Of a DNA stretch of 64,000 nt, positions 8,707-16,840 are shown piece by piece. This stretch comes from Sphingomonas sp. GC_Shp_5. GTDB lineage: Bacteria; Pseudomonadota; Alphaproteobacteria; Sphingomonadales; Sphingomonadaceae. The notes beneath the pieces are model-generated. The model did not search any database. It was not told the DNA's origin and saw nothing but the letters and a program-made list of their open reading frames with translations. The stretch lies in assembly GCF_026540855.1 (NCBI RefSeq), contig NZ_JALNUP010000001.1, forward strand, positions 405,623-469,622, read 5' to 3'. The translations under genes were made by a program, and so were the position numbers. Positions within the stretch are counted from its first letter, which is position 1. Every line of letters begins with the position of its first letter.

Positions 8707-9330
8707 TCAGTTTTGCGGCGCGGGGGCCGGCGCACCACCGGGCATCGGCTGGCCGGGCATCGGCTGACCGGGCATCGCCTGGCCGCCGGGCATGCCTTGG
8801 GCGCCGCCCATCATCTGCTGCTGCTGTGCCTGCATCTGGCGCACGACGCTCTCGGGCAGGAAGTCGAGCAGGTCGATATCGAACACCAGCGTCGAATTGG
8901 CCGGGATCGGGCCCGACGCCTTGTCGCCATAGCCGAGGCTCGGCTTGATCCAGACGCGGTACTTGGCGCCCTTCGGCATCAGCTTGAGCGCCTCGGAGAA
9001 GCCGGGGACGACCGCCGCGACCGGCATCGGGGTGGGCTGCTGCGACTTGTCGAAGGTGGTGCCGTTGAGGAGCTTGCCCTCATAGTTGATCAGCGCGACG
9101 TCGGCGTCGGTCGGCTTGGGCGCACCGGGCTTGCCGGGCTCGAGCACCTTATACTGAAGGCCCGAGGGGGTGGTGAGCACACCCTTGGCGCGGGCATTGC
9201 GGGCAAGGAAGTCGTCGCCCTGCTGGGCCAGCGCGAAGGCGGCGATGCAGGCGAGGACGATCCCTACCCAGAGGTAGACGAGATAGCTGCGCTTGATGGG
9301 ACGCAGGGGCACGGCAGTGACGGTGGACAT
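8707..9330 (-). CDS. Membrane-anchored FKBP-type peptidyl-prolyl cis-trans isomerase
   Basis: Catalyses proline isomerisation during folding of envelope proteins. A transmembrane helix near residues 15-37 (LVYLWVGIVLACIAAFAL) anchors a periplasmic FKBP domain at about 50-160, with GLQYKVLEPG, LLNGTTFDKS, VPGFSEALKLMPKGAKYRVW and the closing LVFDIDLLDFL. The C-terminal tail from about 168 is low-complexity: glutamines and methionines, then GMPGGQAMPGQPMPG-type repeats from a short tandem DNA repeat. Length 207. It is monocistronic downstream of rpsU on the same strand. Confidence 0.92.
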   Translation of the reverse strand: MSTVTAVPLRPIKRSYLVYLWVGIVLACIAAFALAQQGDDFLARNARAKGVLTTPSGLQYKVLEPGKPGAPKPTDADVALINYEGKLLNGTTFDKSQQPTPMPVAAVVPGFSEALKLMPKGAKYRVWIKPSLGYGDKASGPIPANSTLVFDIDLLDFLPESVVRQMQAQQQQMMGGAQGMPGGQAMPGQPMPGQPMPGGAPAPAPQN

Positions 9331-9393
9331 CGGGACACCTGGAGTTGTGGTGCCGGTCCGGCCGTCACCGGTGAAACTTCTCTAACCTCGCGC

Positions 9394-9418
9394 ATACGCG
9401 CCGCGACTGGCGGCGTAT
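9394..9418 (-). terminator. Possible hairpin terminator after rpsU
   Basis: A 9-bp stem with one bulged base (ATACG CGCC / GGCG G CGTAT) and a six-base loop lies in the gap between the rpsU stop and the FKBP start. There is no T-run. Confidence 0.35.
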
Positions 9419-9444
9419 ACGACAGCTAAGCTTACCTACTTATC

Positions 9445-9651
9445 TCAGCGCGCGCCGTCGCGTTCGGCGCGCTTGCGCTCGAGCTTGCGGGAGCGGCGAA
9501 CGGCAGCAGCGCGCTCGCGGGCACGCTTCTCCGACGGCTTCTCATAGTGCCGGCGCAGCTTCATCTCGCGATACACGCCCTCGCGCTGCAGCTTCTTCTT
9601 AAGCGCGCGAAGGGCCTGGTCGACATTGTTGTCGCGGACGACGATCTGCAT
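9445..9651 (-). CDS. rpsU: 30S ribosomal protein S21
   Basis: Small basic subunit protein that helps mRNA binding at translation initiation. The sequence [20 protein letters not shown] followed by [21 protein letters not shown] is the classical S21, with an Arg/Lys-rich C-terminal helix. I start at the internal methionine MQIVV (68 residues, usual for alphaproteobacteria) rather than six codons upstream at 9669. The upstream GTGGAG can serve as ribosome site. Confidence 0.96.
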   Translation of the reverse strand: MQIVVRDNNVDQALRALKKKLQREGVYREMKLRRHYEKPSEKRARERAAAVRRSRKLERKRAERDGAR

Positions 9652-9867
9652 AAAACCGATGAACTCCACTCAAATGGGTAACGCGGCCGCGCACCGAGGG
9701 TACGCGCCGTGTGAACGGGCCCCCTAGCAGCGAGGCAGGCAATTTGCAACCCGCAGCACCAACGCCCTGGCCGCAACATGGCGGCAACAAAGCCCGTTTC
9801 GCAGACATAGCCGCGCAACGGCGCCCGCGCATCATCGTCCGGCTTTTACCCCGGGAGACGGATCAGC

Positions 9868-10779
9868 ATGGACCATCACGACAACCACACCCACGGCCAC
9901 AGCCTTGCCGACGACCTGCCGCTGATCGACGCGATGATCGCGCGCCGCCGGGCGCTGAAATGGTTCATCGGCGCCGGCAGCGCCGCGCTGGTCGCCGGGT
10001 GCGGCGGCAGCGGCGCGGACGATGTCGACGTGATCACCGGCGCCGCGGCCACCGCCACCCCGACTCCGACGGCGACACCGACACCGACCGCCACCGCCGG
10101 GCCGCTCGCGACCACCGCGGCCTGCATCGCCGATCCTACCGAAACCGGTGGTCCCTACCCCGCCGACGGCACCAACACGTCGGGCGGCGCCAGCTCGAAC
10201 GTGCTCACCGTCAACGGCATCGTGCGCAGCGACATCCGCGCAAGCTTCATCTCCACCACCACGGTGGCGACGGACGTGCAGATGACGCTCACCCTGACCC
10301 TGGTCGACGTCAACGCGAGCTGCGCCCCGCTTGCAGGCTTTGCGATCTACCTGTGGCAGTGCGACCGCAACGGGCATTATTCGCTGTACAGCGGCGCCAC
10401 TGCGGAAAGCTATCTGCGCGGGGTGCAGGTGACCGACGCCAACGGCCAGGTCAGCTTCACCACCATCTTTCCCGCCTGCTACGACGGGCGCTGGCCGCAT
10501 CTGCATTTCGAGATCTTCTCGAGCCTCGGCAATGCGCTCGGCGGCCGCTATGCGGTGTTGACCTCGCAGCTGGCGCTACCGGCCGACTGGTGTGCGACGG
10601 TCTATGCCGACACGAGCACCTATCCCTCGAGCAGCGGCAACTTCGCGCGGGTCAGCCTGGCGAGCGACATGGTGTTCGGCGACAACAGCGATGCCCAGCT
10701 CGCACAGCAGACCCCGGCGGTGACGGGGACGGTGGCGACGGGACTGGTCGCGACGGCAGTGATCGGGATCGCGCGCTAG
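9868..10779 (+). CDS. Exported intradiol ring-cleavage dioxygenase-like protein
   Basis: Related to the iron(III) protocatechuate/catechol dioxygenases. A His-rich N-terminus (MDHHDNHTHGH) precedes RRRALKWFIGAGSAALVAGC, which combines an Arg-rich stretch with a lipobox-like AGC. Export, perhaps by Tat and with lipid attachment, is therefore likely, though true intradiol enzymes are usually cytoplasmic. A Thr/Pro/Ala linker (near 65-80) leads to the core with ETGGPYPADGTN, LWQCDRNGHYS and FPACYDGRWPHLHFEIF. These hold the Tyr and the two His expected to bind iron. Length 303. Substrate is unknown and no aromatic-degradation genes are nearby. A GGGAGA ribosome site precedes the ATG. Confidence 0.85.
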   Translation: MDHHDNHTHGHSLADDLPLIDAMIARRRALKWFIGAGSAALVAGCGGSGADDVDVITGAAATATPTPTATPTPTATAGPLATTAACIADPTETGGPYPADGTNTSGGASSNVLTVNGIVRSDIRASFISTTTVATDVQMTLTLTLVDVNASCAPLAGFAIYLWQCDRNGHYSLYSGATAESYLRGVQVTDANGQVSFTTIFPACYDGRWPHLHFEIFSSLGNALGGRYAVLTSQLALPADWCATVYADTSTYPSSSGNFARVSLASDMVFGDNSDAQLAQQTPAVTGTVATGLVATAVIGIAR

Positions 10780-10859
10780 CGACGCGGCGCGCTGCTCGAG
10801 ACAGCGGGAACATGGCAGCGCTCTTGGCGCGGGTCGGTCGGCAGGGCTAAGGCGGGCGG

Positions 10860-12305
10860 ATGACGTCGCTCACCCTTTACAACAGCCTGACCCGCAGCCT
10901 TGAAGCGTTCCAGCCGGAGGACCCGGCCAACGTACGGGTCTATTCGTGCGGGCCGACGGTGTACCATCATGCCCATATCGGCAATCTGCGCGCCTATGTG
11001 TTCACCGATACGCTGGCGCGGGTGCTGCGCTGGACCGGCCATGGCCTTACCCATGTGATCAACATCACCGACGTCGGCCACCTCACCTCCGATGCCGATG
11101 CCGGCGACGACAAGATGGAGGCGGCGGCGCGGGCGAGCGGGCAGGACATCTGGGCGATCGCGCGCCACTATACCGACGCGTTCAAGCAGAATTTGCGCGA
11201 TCTCAACATCGGCGATCCCACCCATTTCCCGCTCGCCACCGACCATGTCGAGGCGATGATCGCGTTCGGCGTCGCGATCGAGCAGCGGCATTGCTACCGC
11301 CTGCCCGACGGGCTGTATTTCGACACCAGCACCGTGCCTGATTACGGCCGGTTGGCGCGGGCGCAGGACGATGTCGGCGAGAGCCGGATCGACGTGGTCG
11401 ACGGCAAGCGCCACCCGGCCGACTTCGCGATCTGGCGGACCTCGGCGCCCGGCGAGAACCGGCAGATGGAGTGGGACAGCCCGTGGGGCCGCGGCGCGCC
11501 GGGCTGGCATCTCGAATGCTCGGTGATGGGCCGCCATTTCCTCGGCGCGCATTTCGACATCCACACCGGCGGGATCGATCACCGCGAAATCCATCATCCC
11601 AATGAGATCGCGCAGAACCAGGCATTCGGCGGCTGCACCGGCGGCAGCCCGATCGACACCGGCGCGAGCGTGTGGATGCACAACAACTTCCTGGTCGACC
11701 GTGGCGGCAAGATGTCCAAATCGTCGGGCGAGTTCCTGCGGCTGCAGGCGCTGGTCGATCGCGGCTTCCACCCGCTCGCCTATCGGCTGATGTGCCTGCA
11801 GGCACAGTATCGCAATGAGCTCGATTTCTCCTGGGACAATCTGGCGGCGGCGGCGACGCGGCTGAAGCGGCTGGTGCAGACGGTCGCGGCGCTGAAGGCC
11901 AGGCCCCCTGCCCCCTCGGCGGCGAGCGCCGCGGCCTATCGCGAGCGGCTCGCCGCCGCCGTCGCCGACGACCTCAACACGCCGAAAGCGCTGCCGGTGC
12001 TCGACGAACTGCTCGCCGACAAGAAGGTATCGGCGGCCGACCGGGTCGCCGCGCTGGCCGATTTCGACGCGGTGCTCGGGCTCGACCTGCTTGCACTGTC
12101 GCGCGAGGATCTGCGGGTGCGGCCTGTCGATGCCGGGATCGACGAGGCGGGGATCGCTGCACGGCTGGCGGAACGGCGCGAGGCGCGCGCGGCGAAGGAT
12201 TTCCCGCGCTCCGATGCGATCCGCGACGAGCTCGCCGCGGCGGGGGTCGAGGTGATGGACGGCGACCCATTGGGGTGGGACTGGAAGGTCCAGGTGGAAC
12301 GGTGA
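10860..12305 (+). CDS. cysS: Cysteinyl-tRNA synthetase
   Basis: Charges tRNA-Cys with cysteine. Class I synthetase: the zinc-site cysteine and HIGH motif appear as CGPTVYHHAHIGNL near residue 28, with further zinc ligands in WHLECSVM and the following His residues (GGIDHREIHHPNE). The KMSKS loop is GGKMSKSSG near 284. The C-terminal helical domain ends with DPLGWDWKVQ. Length 481 is typical. It stands alone; the 3' side carries a palindromic repeat before the convergent M48 gene. Confidence 0.97.
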   Translation: MTSLTLYNSLTRSLEAFQPEDPANVRVYSCGPTVYHHAHIGNLRAYVFTDTLARVLRWTGHGLTHVINITDVGHLTSDADAGDDKMEAAARASGQDIWAIARHYTDAFKQNLRDLNIGDPTHFPLATDHVEAMIAFGVAIEQRHCYRLPDGLYFDTSTVPDYGRLARAQDDVGESRIDVVDGKRHPADFAIWRTSAPGENRQMEWDSPWGRGAPGWHLECSVMGRHFLGAHFDIHTGGIDHREIHHPNEIAQNQAFGGCTGGSPIDTGASVWMHNNFLVDRGGKMSKSSGEFLRLQALVDRGFHPLAYRLMCLQAQYRNELDFSWDNLAAAATRLKRLVQTVAALKARPPAPSAASAAAYRERLAAAVADDLNTPKALPVLDELLADKKVSAADRVAALADFDAVLGLDLLALSREDLRVRPVDAGIDEAGIAARLAERREARAAKDFPRSDAIRDELAAAGVEVMDGDPLGWDWKVQVER

Positions 12306-12336
12306 CAGCGCGTGTGACCACCCGCTCAGCATGAGC

Positions 12337-12418
12337 CGTCATCCCAGCGCAGGCTGGGGTCTTGTGCGGCGCCTATCCTGCTCCACTGCCTGAGATCCCA
12401 GCTTTCGCTGGGATGACG
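12337..12418. repeat. Dispersed palindromic element, intergenic copy 1 (82 bp)
   Basis: The outer arms CGTCATCCCAGC and GCTGGGATGACG are perfect 12-base inverted repeats. Inside are two smaller hairpins, with GGGGTCT and AGATCCC-type inner arms. It fills the convergent gap between cysS and the M48 peptidase gene and could also act as a two-way transcription stop. It belongs to the same family as the copies at 13553 and inside hpnG at 56426. Confidence 0.85.
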
Positions 12419-12454
12419 GACATTGAGGGGAGACGGCATTGCAACGGCCGCGGT

Positions 12455-13456
12455 CTAGTCCAGCGGGCGGTCACGCTCGGCGAGAACCGGCGGCAGGTAA
12501 GGCAGCGGCGCGTTGGCGGGGATGCGGGCGATCTCGTCGGCGAGCGCCTGGGCACGGGCCTTGGATGAGGGATGGGTGCGGCTGCGGAACACACCGCCAT
12601 CGATGTCGCCGCCATGCTCGCGCCAGAAGCGCACCGCGAGCTGCGGATCATAGCCGGCGTTGCGGATCAGGTGCAGGCCGAGCAGATCCGCCTGATCCTC
12701 GGTGGTGCGGAACAGCCGGCCGTTGCGGCCGACCTCGGCGAGCAGCCCGCGGTTGACCTTGGCGGCATCGAGCCGGGCGCGATGGCGCAGGATGTTGTGG
12801 GCGAGCTCATGGGCGACAACCACCGCGACCTCGTCGTCGCTGTAGCGTTCGAAGAAGCGCACCCCGAGCTGGACGATGCGGCCGTCGGCAGAGGCCTCCA
12901 TGCCGGGGCCGAGCAGCACCTCGAACGCGCTGCGGCAGCCGGGGCTCGCCGCCACGGTGACGCGGCGGCGCTCGCCGCCCTGCAGGGTATCGACCACCAA
13001 CGGGCGGTCGGCCGGCTGCGCGGCGACCAGCGCATTGGCGGCGTCGCGCGCCTGGCTGGTCGCGGGAGCATTCCCGGGCGCTGCAGGGGCGAGCGGCTGG
13101 CCGTCGACCGCGACGATCGACAGATTGTCGTGCAGCCCGGCGCGCGCCGCGACCGAGCCCGGCACCACCGCCTCGATCGCGATCGGCGCGTCGAACCCGA
13201 ACGCGGTGCGCGCGGCCCCGCGCAGCCCGGGGTCGTACTGGCCGAGGCCATGCAGCGCCCAGCCTGGGGTCGGCGCGAGATCGCGGCACAAGGCGGCATT
13301 GGCGGTGGTGAGGCGGTAGGCGATCGCCGCCATCCGGCCGTCGACCGCGCGCAGCGCGGCAAAGGTCGCGGCGGGATCATCGGCCGCGGTGGCGGTGATC
13401 GGCGCGGCGATCAGGGCAAGGGCAGCAAGGCGGGCGGCGAGCGAGGCGACGGTCAT
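12455..13456 (-). CDS. Periplasmic M48-family metallopeptidase with PDZ-like domain
   Basis: A signal peptide (MTVASLAARLAALALIAAPI) is followed by an N-terminal region with a PDZ-like module at about 90-160 (VVPGSVAARAGLHDNLSIVAVDG). The zinc peptidase domain has HELAH near residue 219 and a downstream TTEDQADLLG that provides the third ligand. The C-terminal THPSSKARAQAL is typical of M48 proteins. Length 333. A role in envelope protein quality control (BepA/LoiP type) is inferred. The open frame continues upstream to 13765, but only through the palindromic element at 13553, so I place the start at the ATG at 13456, just before the signal peptide. Confidence 0.9.
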   Translation of the reverse strand: MTVASLAARLAALALIAAPITATAADDPAATFAALRAVDGRMAAIAYRLTTANAALCRDLAPTPGWALHGLGQYDPGLRGAARTAFGFDAPIAIEAVVPGSVAARAGLHDNLSIVAVDGQPLAPAAPGNAPATSQARDAANALVAAQPADRPLVVDTLQGGERRRVTVAASPGCRSAFEVLLGPGMEASADGRIVQLGVRFFERYSDDEVAVVVAHELAHNILRHRARLDAAKVNRGLLAEVGRNGRLFRTTEDQADLLGLHLIRNAGYDPQLAVRFWREHGGDIDGGVFRSRTHPSSKARAQALADEIARIPANAPLPYLPPVLAERDRPLD

Positions 13457-13552
13457 TGGGGGTGGTTCTAGTCGCCGGCGGGCGGGATGGCCATTGGTCG
13501 CGGGGCGACGTGGGCGGATCGGCTGAGAACCTGCCCTGCTTTGCCCCCATCC

Positions 13553-13635
13553 CGTCATGCCGGCGAAAGCCGGTACCTTCTTGGGAAGAGAGCCGCCGCT
13601 CGCCGCGAGAGTCCCCGGCCCCCGCGGGGGTGACG
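13553..13635. repeat. Dispersed palindromic element, diverged intergenic copy 2 (83 bp)
   Basis: Begins CGTCATGCCGGCGAAAGCCG and ends CCCCGCGGGGGTGACG, with the same outer CGTCA/TGACG arms and the same size as the copies at 12337 and 56426. Its inner hairpins (GCCGGCGAAAGCCGG and CCCCCGCGGGGG) differ in sequence but not in layout. It sits in the 307-base divergent gap between the M48 gene and the DAHP synthase gene. I see no gene in the remainder of that gap, which must contain both promoters. Confidence 0.75.
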
Positions 13636-13763
13636 GATTTGAACGGAATTGGCGAATGCCCCCCGGCATGGCGAAGAAGCGCCTATCCCTCGCCCAAGCC
13701 CTGCTTAATTGCGTCGGCGGCCATTTCGGCGCATGAACCCGCGCCTCAACCGAGGAATTCATC

Positions 13764-15137
13764 ATGGCCGCCCACTGGGCCCCCGACAGCTGGACGCGCG
13801 CCGAAGCGCGCCAGCTTCCCGATTATCCCGATGCCGCCGCGCTCAAGGCGGCCACCGACACGCTCGGCTCGTTCCCGCCGCTGGTGTTCGCCGGCGAGGC
13901 GCGCAACCTGACGAGCGAGCTCGCCGATGTCGCCGCCGGCAAGGCGTTCCTGCTCCAGGGCGGTGATTGCGCCGAGAGCTTCGCCGAATTCCACCCCAAC
14001 AACATCCGCGATACCTTCCGCGTCATCCTGCAGATGGCGGTGGTGCTCACCTATGCCGGCAAGCTGCCGGTGGTGAAGCTCGGGCGGATGGCGGGGCAGT
14101 TCGCCAAGCCGCGCTCGACCGCGACCGAGACGATCGAGGGCGTCGAGCTGCCGAGCTATCGCGGCGACAACGTCAACGACATCGCCTTCACCCCCGAGAG
14201 CCGCATTCCCGATCCGCAGCGGATGGTGCGGGCGTACTCGCAATCGGCGGCGACGCTCAACCTGCTGCGCGCCTTCGCGCAGGGCGGCTATGCCAATCTC
14301 GCGCAGGTCCATCGCTGGACCCACGACTTCATGGGCCGCAGCCCGTGGTCGAAGAAATATGCCGAGACCGCCGACCGGATCGGCGAGGCGCTCGAGTTCA
14401 TGGCGGCGTGCGGGATCAACCCCGAGACGGTGCCGCAGCTCGCGCAGACCAGCTTCTTCACCAGCCACGAGGCGCTGCTGCTGCCGTTCGAGCAGGCGCT
14501 GACGCGGCAGGACAGCCTGACCGGCGACTGGTATGACACGTCCGCGCATTTCCTGTGGATCGGCGACCGCACCCGCTTCGAAGGCTCGGCGCATGTCGAG
14601 TTCCTGCGCGGGATCGGCAACCCGATCGGGCTGAAATGCGGGCCGAGCCTGGAGCCCGACGCGCTGCTGCGGATGCTCGACACGCTCAATCCCGGCCGCG
14701 TGCCCGGGCGGATGACGCTGATCACCCGCTACGGCTATGACAAAATCGAGGCGGCGCTGCCGCGGCTGGTCCGCGCGGTGACCCGCGAGGGCCATCCGGT
14801 GGTGTGGAGCTGCGATCCGATGCACGGCAATACCGTGAAGGCAGTGACCGGCTACAAGACCCGGCCGTTCGACCGCATCCTCGCCGAGGTGCGCGGCTTC
14901 TTTGCGGTGCACCGCGCCGAGGGCACGCACGCCGGCGGCATCCATGCCGAGATGACCGGGCAGAACGTCACCGAATGCACCGGCGGCGCGGTCGACGTCA
15001 CCGAGCAGAGCCTCGCCGATCGCTACCACACCCATTGCGATCCGCGGCTCAACGCCGGGCAGAGCCTGGAGCTCGCCTTCCTGCTCGCCGAGATGCTCAA
15101 CGCCGAAATGGCGGAGCGCCGCAAGGTCGCGGCCTGA
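13764..15137 (+). CDS. Class II 3-deoxy-7-phosphoheptulonate (DAHP) synthase
   Basis: First step of the shikimate pathway: condenses phosphoenolpyruvate with erythrose-4-phosphate. This is the plant/actinobacterial-type (AroA II) enzyme, not the E. coli AroFGH type. Visible hallmarks are QGGDCAESF (metal-binding Cys), [44 protein letters not shown] and [14 protein letters not shown] [13 protein letters not shown] at the end. Length 457 is normal. It is followed by a hairpin and a tRNA gene. Regulation by aromatic amino acids cannot be judged from sequence alone. Confidence 0.95.
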   Translation: MAAHWAPDSWTRAEARQLPDYPDAAALKAATDTLGSFPPLVFAGEARNLTSELADVAAGKAFLLQGGDCAESFAEFHPNNIRDTFRVILQMAVVLTYAGKLPVVKLGRMAGQFAKPRSTATETIEGVELPSYRGDNVNDIAFTPESRIPDPQRMVRAYSQSAATLNLLRAFAQGGYANLAQVHRWTHDFMGRSPWSKKYAETADRIGEALEFMAACGINPETVPQLAQTSFFTSHEALLLPFEQALTRQDSLTGDWYDTSAHFLWIGDRTRFEGSAHVEFLRGIGNPIGLKCGPSLEPDALLRMLDTLNPGRVPGRMTLITRYGYDKIEAALPRLVRAVTREGHPVVWSCDPMHGNTVKAVTGYKTRPFDRILAEVRGFFAVHRAEGTHAGGIHAEMTGQNVTECTGGAVDVTEQSLADRYHTHCDPRLNAGQSLELAFLLAEMLNAEMAERRKVAA

Positions 15138-15158
15138 GCGCACGCCCCTTGAAAAACA

Positions 15159-15185
15159 GCGCCGGGCGGACTTGACGCCCGGCGC
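15159..15185 (+). terminator. Hairpin after the DAHP synthase gene
   Basis: A perfect 10-bp GC stem (GCGCCGGGCG / CGCCCGGCGC) with a 7-base loop sits 21 bases after the stop and 33 bases before tRNA-Glu. No T-tract follows. Confidence 0.5.
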
Positions 15186-15217
15186 CGTCCCACGTAATTG
15201 CCCGCCTCCACCGTATC

Positions 15218-15292
15218 GGCCCCTTCGTCTAGCGGTTAGGACGACGCCCTCTCACGGCGTAAGCACGAGTTCGATTCTCGTAGGGGTCACCA
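15218..15292 (+). tRNA. tRNA-Glu (anticodon CTC)
   Basis: A cloverleaf can be drawn by hand. The acceptor GGCCCCT pairs with AGGGGTC with one G-U pair. The D-arm contains CTAGCGGTTAGG. The anticodon stem ACGCC/GGCGT holds loop CTCTCAC with anticodon CTC, and the T-arm is CACGAGTTCGATTCTCGTA-like. The encoded CCA end is at 15290-15292. The length of 75 nt includes CCA. It reads GAG glutamate codons. Confidence 0.96.
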
Positions 15293-15432
15293 CGGTTTTC
15301 CTGTCATCGAGCCGATCGTCGCCGCGCCCATTGCGGCGATGCGATCGCTTGCCTCTTGCATCCGCCCGCCGCTTTGCTGTTTACCCGCCACGATGACGAG
15401 CGGAGCGTACCGCCGCGTATGGGGGAGTGATG

Positions 15433-16791
15433 ATGGACGATTGGTGGGCAAGCCTGGGCAAGACGGTGTCGGGCGTGTTGTCGGCGCACGGGCCGGCGGT
15501 GCCGGCGGCGGCGCACAGCTATGCGCCGGGTGATTTCAGCATCCATTTCTTCCTCCAGCTCGCGGTGATCCTGGTCGCGTGCCGGCTGGTCGGCTGGCTC
15601 GGCAAAAAGCTGCTCGGTCAGCCGCAAGTGGTCGGCGAGATGATCGCCGGCGTGCTGCTCGGGCCGTCGCTGTTCGGCCTGACGCTGCCCGACCTGCAGG
15701 GCGCGGTCTTCCCCAAGGAGACCAAGAACGTGCTCTATGCGGGCGCGCAGCTCGGCGTCGGCCTCTACATGTTCCTGGTCGGCACGACGCTGCGGCTCGA
15801 CCATTTCCGCACCAAGGCGCGCAGCGCCTCGATCGTGTCGCTGGCGGGGATCGCCGCGCCGTTCGCCATCGCGGTGCTGATCACGCCGCTGCTGCTCGGC
15901 GTGCCCGGGCTGTTCGCGGCGGGGATCAGCCAGGCCAATGCGACGCTGTTCCTTGGCGCGTGCATCGCGCTCACCGCCTTCCCGATGCTGGCGCGGATCA
16001 TCAACGAGCGCGGGCTCGCCGACAGCGCGCTCGGCACGCTGTCGCTCACCGCGGGGGCCTTCGACGATGCCTGTTCGTGGTGTGTGCTGGCGATCGTGCT
16101 CGCGACCTTCGGCGGCGGCCCCGGCGTCGCGATCCTGGCGATCGGCGGCGGGCTGCTGTGGGCGCTGGTCGTGCTGCGCGCCGGGCCGCGGCTGCTGGCG
16201 CCGCTCGCGCGCACCGTCGAGGCCGAGGGCGGGATGAGCATCCAGGTGTTCGCGCTGGTGATGATCGCCTTCTGCGTCTCTGCCTTCCTGATGGACGTGG
16301 TCGGCATCCATGCGATCTTCGGCGGCTTCATCCTCGGCGTGGTGATGCCGCGCGGGCTGCTCGCGAGCGAGATCAAGCGCAAGCTCGAGCCGCTCACCGT
16401 CGTGCTGCTGCTGCCGATGTTCTTCACCTATTCGGGGCTCAACACCCGGATGGACATGGTCAACTCGCCTAGCCTGCTGCTGATCGCGCTCGGTATCCTG
16501 GTGGCCTCGGTGATCGCCAAGGGCGGCGCCTGCTACCTCGCGGCGCGGCTGTCGGGCGAGGACAATCGCACCGCGCTCGGCATCGGCGCGCTGATGAACT
16601 CGCGCGGGCTGATGGAGCTGATCATCATTAACATCGGGCTGCAGAAGGGCATCATCGGCCCGACGCTGTTCTCGATGCTGGTGCTGATGGCGATCGTCAC
16701 CACGATGATGGCGAGCCCATTGTTCGAGCTGTTCTATGGCCGCAAGGGCCGCGAGACGGGCGAGCTCGGCGCGCTCCAGCGCGCGGGGTAG
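15433..16791 (+). CDS. CPA2-family cation:proton antiporter (Kef/NhaS type)
   Basis: Inner-membrane monovalent cation/H+ exchanger. About a dozen hydrophobic segments are visible from residue 40 on, with LLGQPQVVGEMIAGVLLGPS early, the ALTAFPMLARI segment in the transport core, and GALMNSRGLMELIIINIGL near the end. All are typical of the Na+/H+ exchanger domain. No C-terminal TrkA-N/RCK nucleotide-binding domain is present, so it is shorter (about 453) than KefB/C and unlike their glutathione-gated form. Three tandem start codons occur (15427 GTG, 15430 and 15433 ATG); spacing from GGGGGAG favours 15433. Confidence 0.9.
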   Translation: MDDWWASLGKTVSGVLSAHGPAVPAAAHSYAPGDFSIHFFLQLAVILVACRLVGWLGKKLLGQPQVVGEMIAGVLLGPSLFGLTLPDLQGAVFPKETKNVLYAGAQLGVGLYMFLVGTTLRLDHFRTKARSASIVSLAGIAAPFAIAVLITPLLLGVPGLFAAGISQANATLFLGACIALTAFPMLARIINERGLADSALGTLSLTAGAFDDACSWCVLAIVLATFGGGPGVAILAIGGGLLWALVVLRAGPRLLAPLARTVEAEGGMSIQVFALVMIAFCVSAFLMDVVGIHAIFGGFILGVVMPRGLLASEIKRKLEPLTVVLLLPMFFTYSGLNTRMDMVNSPSLLLIALGILVASVIAKGGACYLAARLSGEDNRTALGIGALMNSRGLMELIIINIGLQKGIIGPTLFSMLVLMAIVTTMMASPLFELFYGRKGRETGELGALQRAG

Positions 16792-16803
16792 TCACGCCGG
16801 CGC

Positions 16804-16835
16804 GGGGCGGTTCAGCGCCGATGCTGAACCGCCCC
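16804..16835. terminator. Bidirectional hairpin between convergent genes
   Basis: A perfect 13-bp inverted repeat (GGGGCGGTTCAGC / GCTGAACCGCCCC) with a 6-base loop lies exactly between the 3' ends of the antiporter gene and the efflux operon. Neither side has a clear T-tract. Confidence 0.6.
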
Positions 16836-16840
16836 GACGG

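Noticed and set aside
13457..13765. N-terminal extension of the M48 peptidase frame up to 13765
   Set aside because: The extra residues come from the palindromic element (including the PAFAGMT stretch such repeats encode) and precede a proper signal peptide at 13456.
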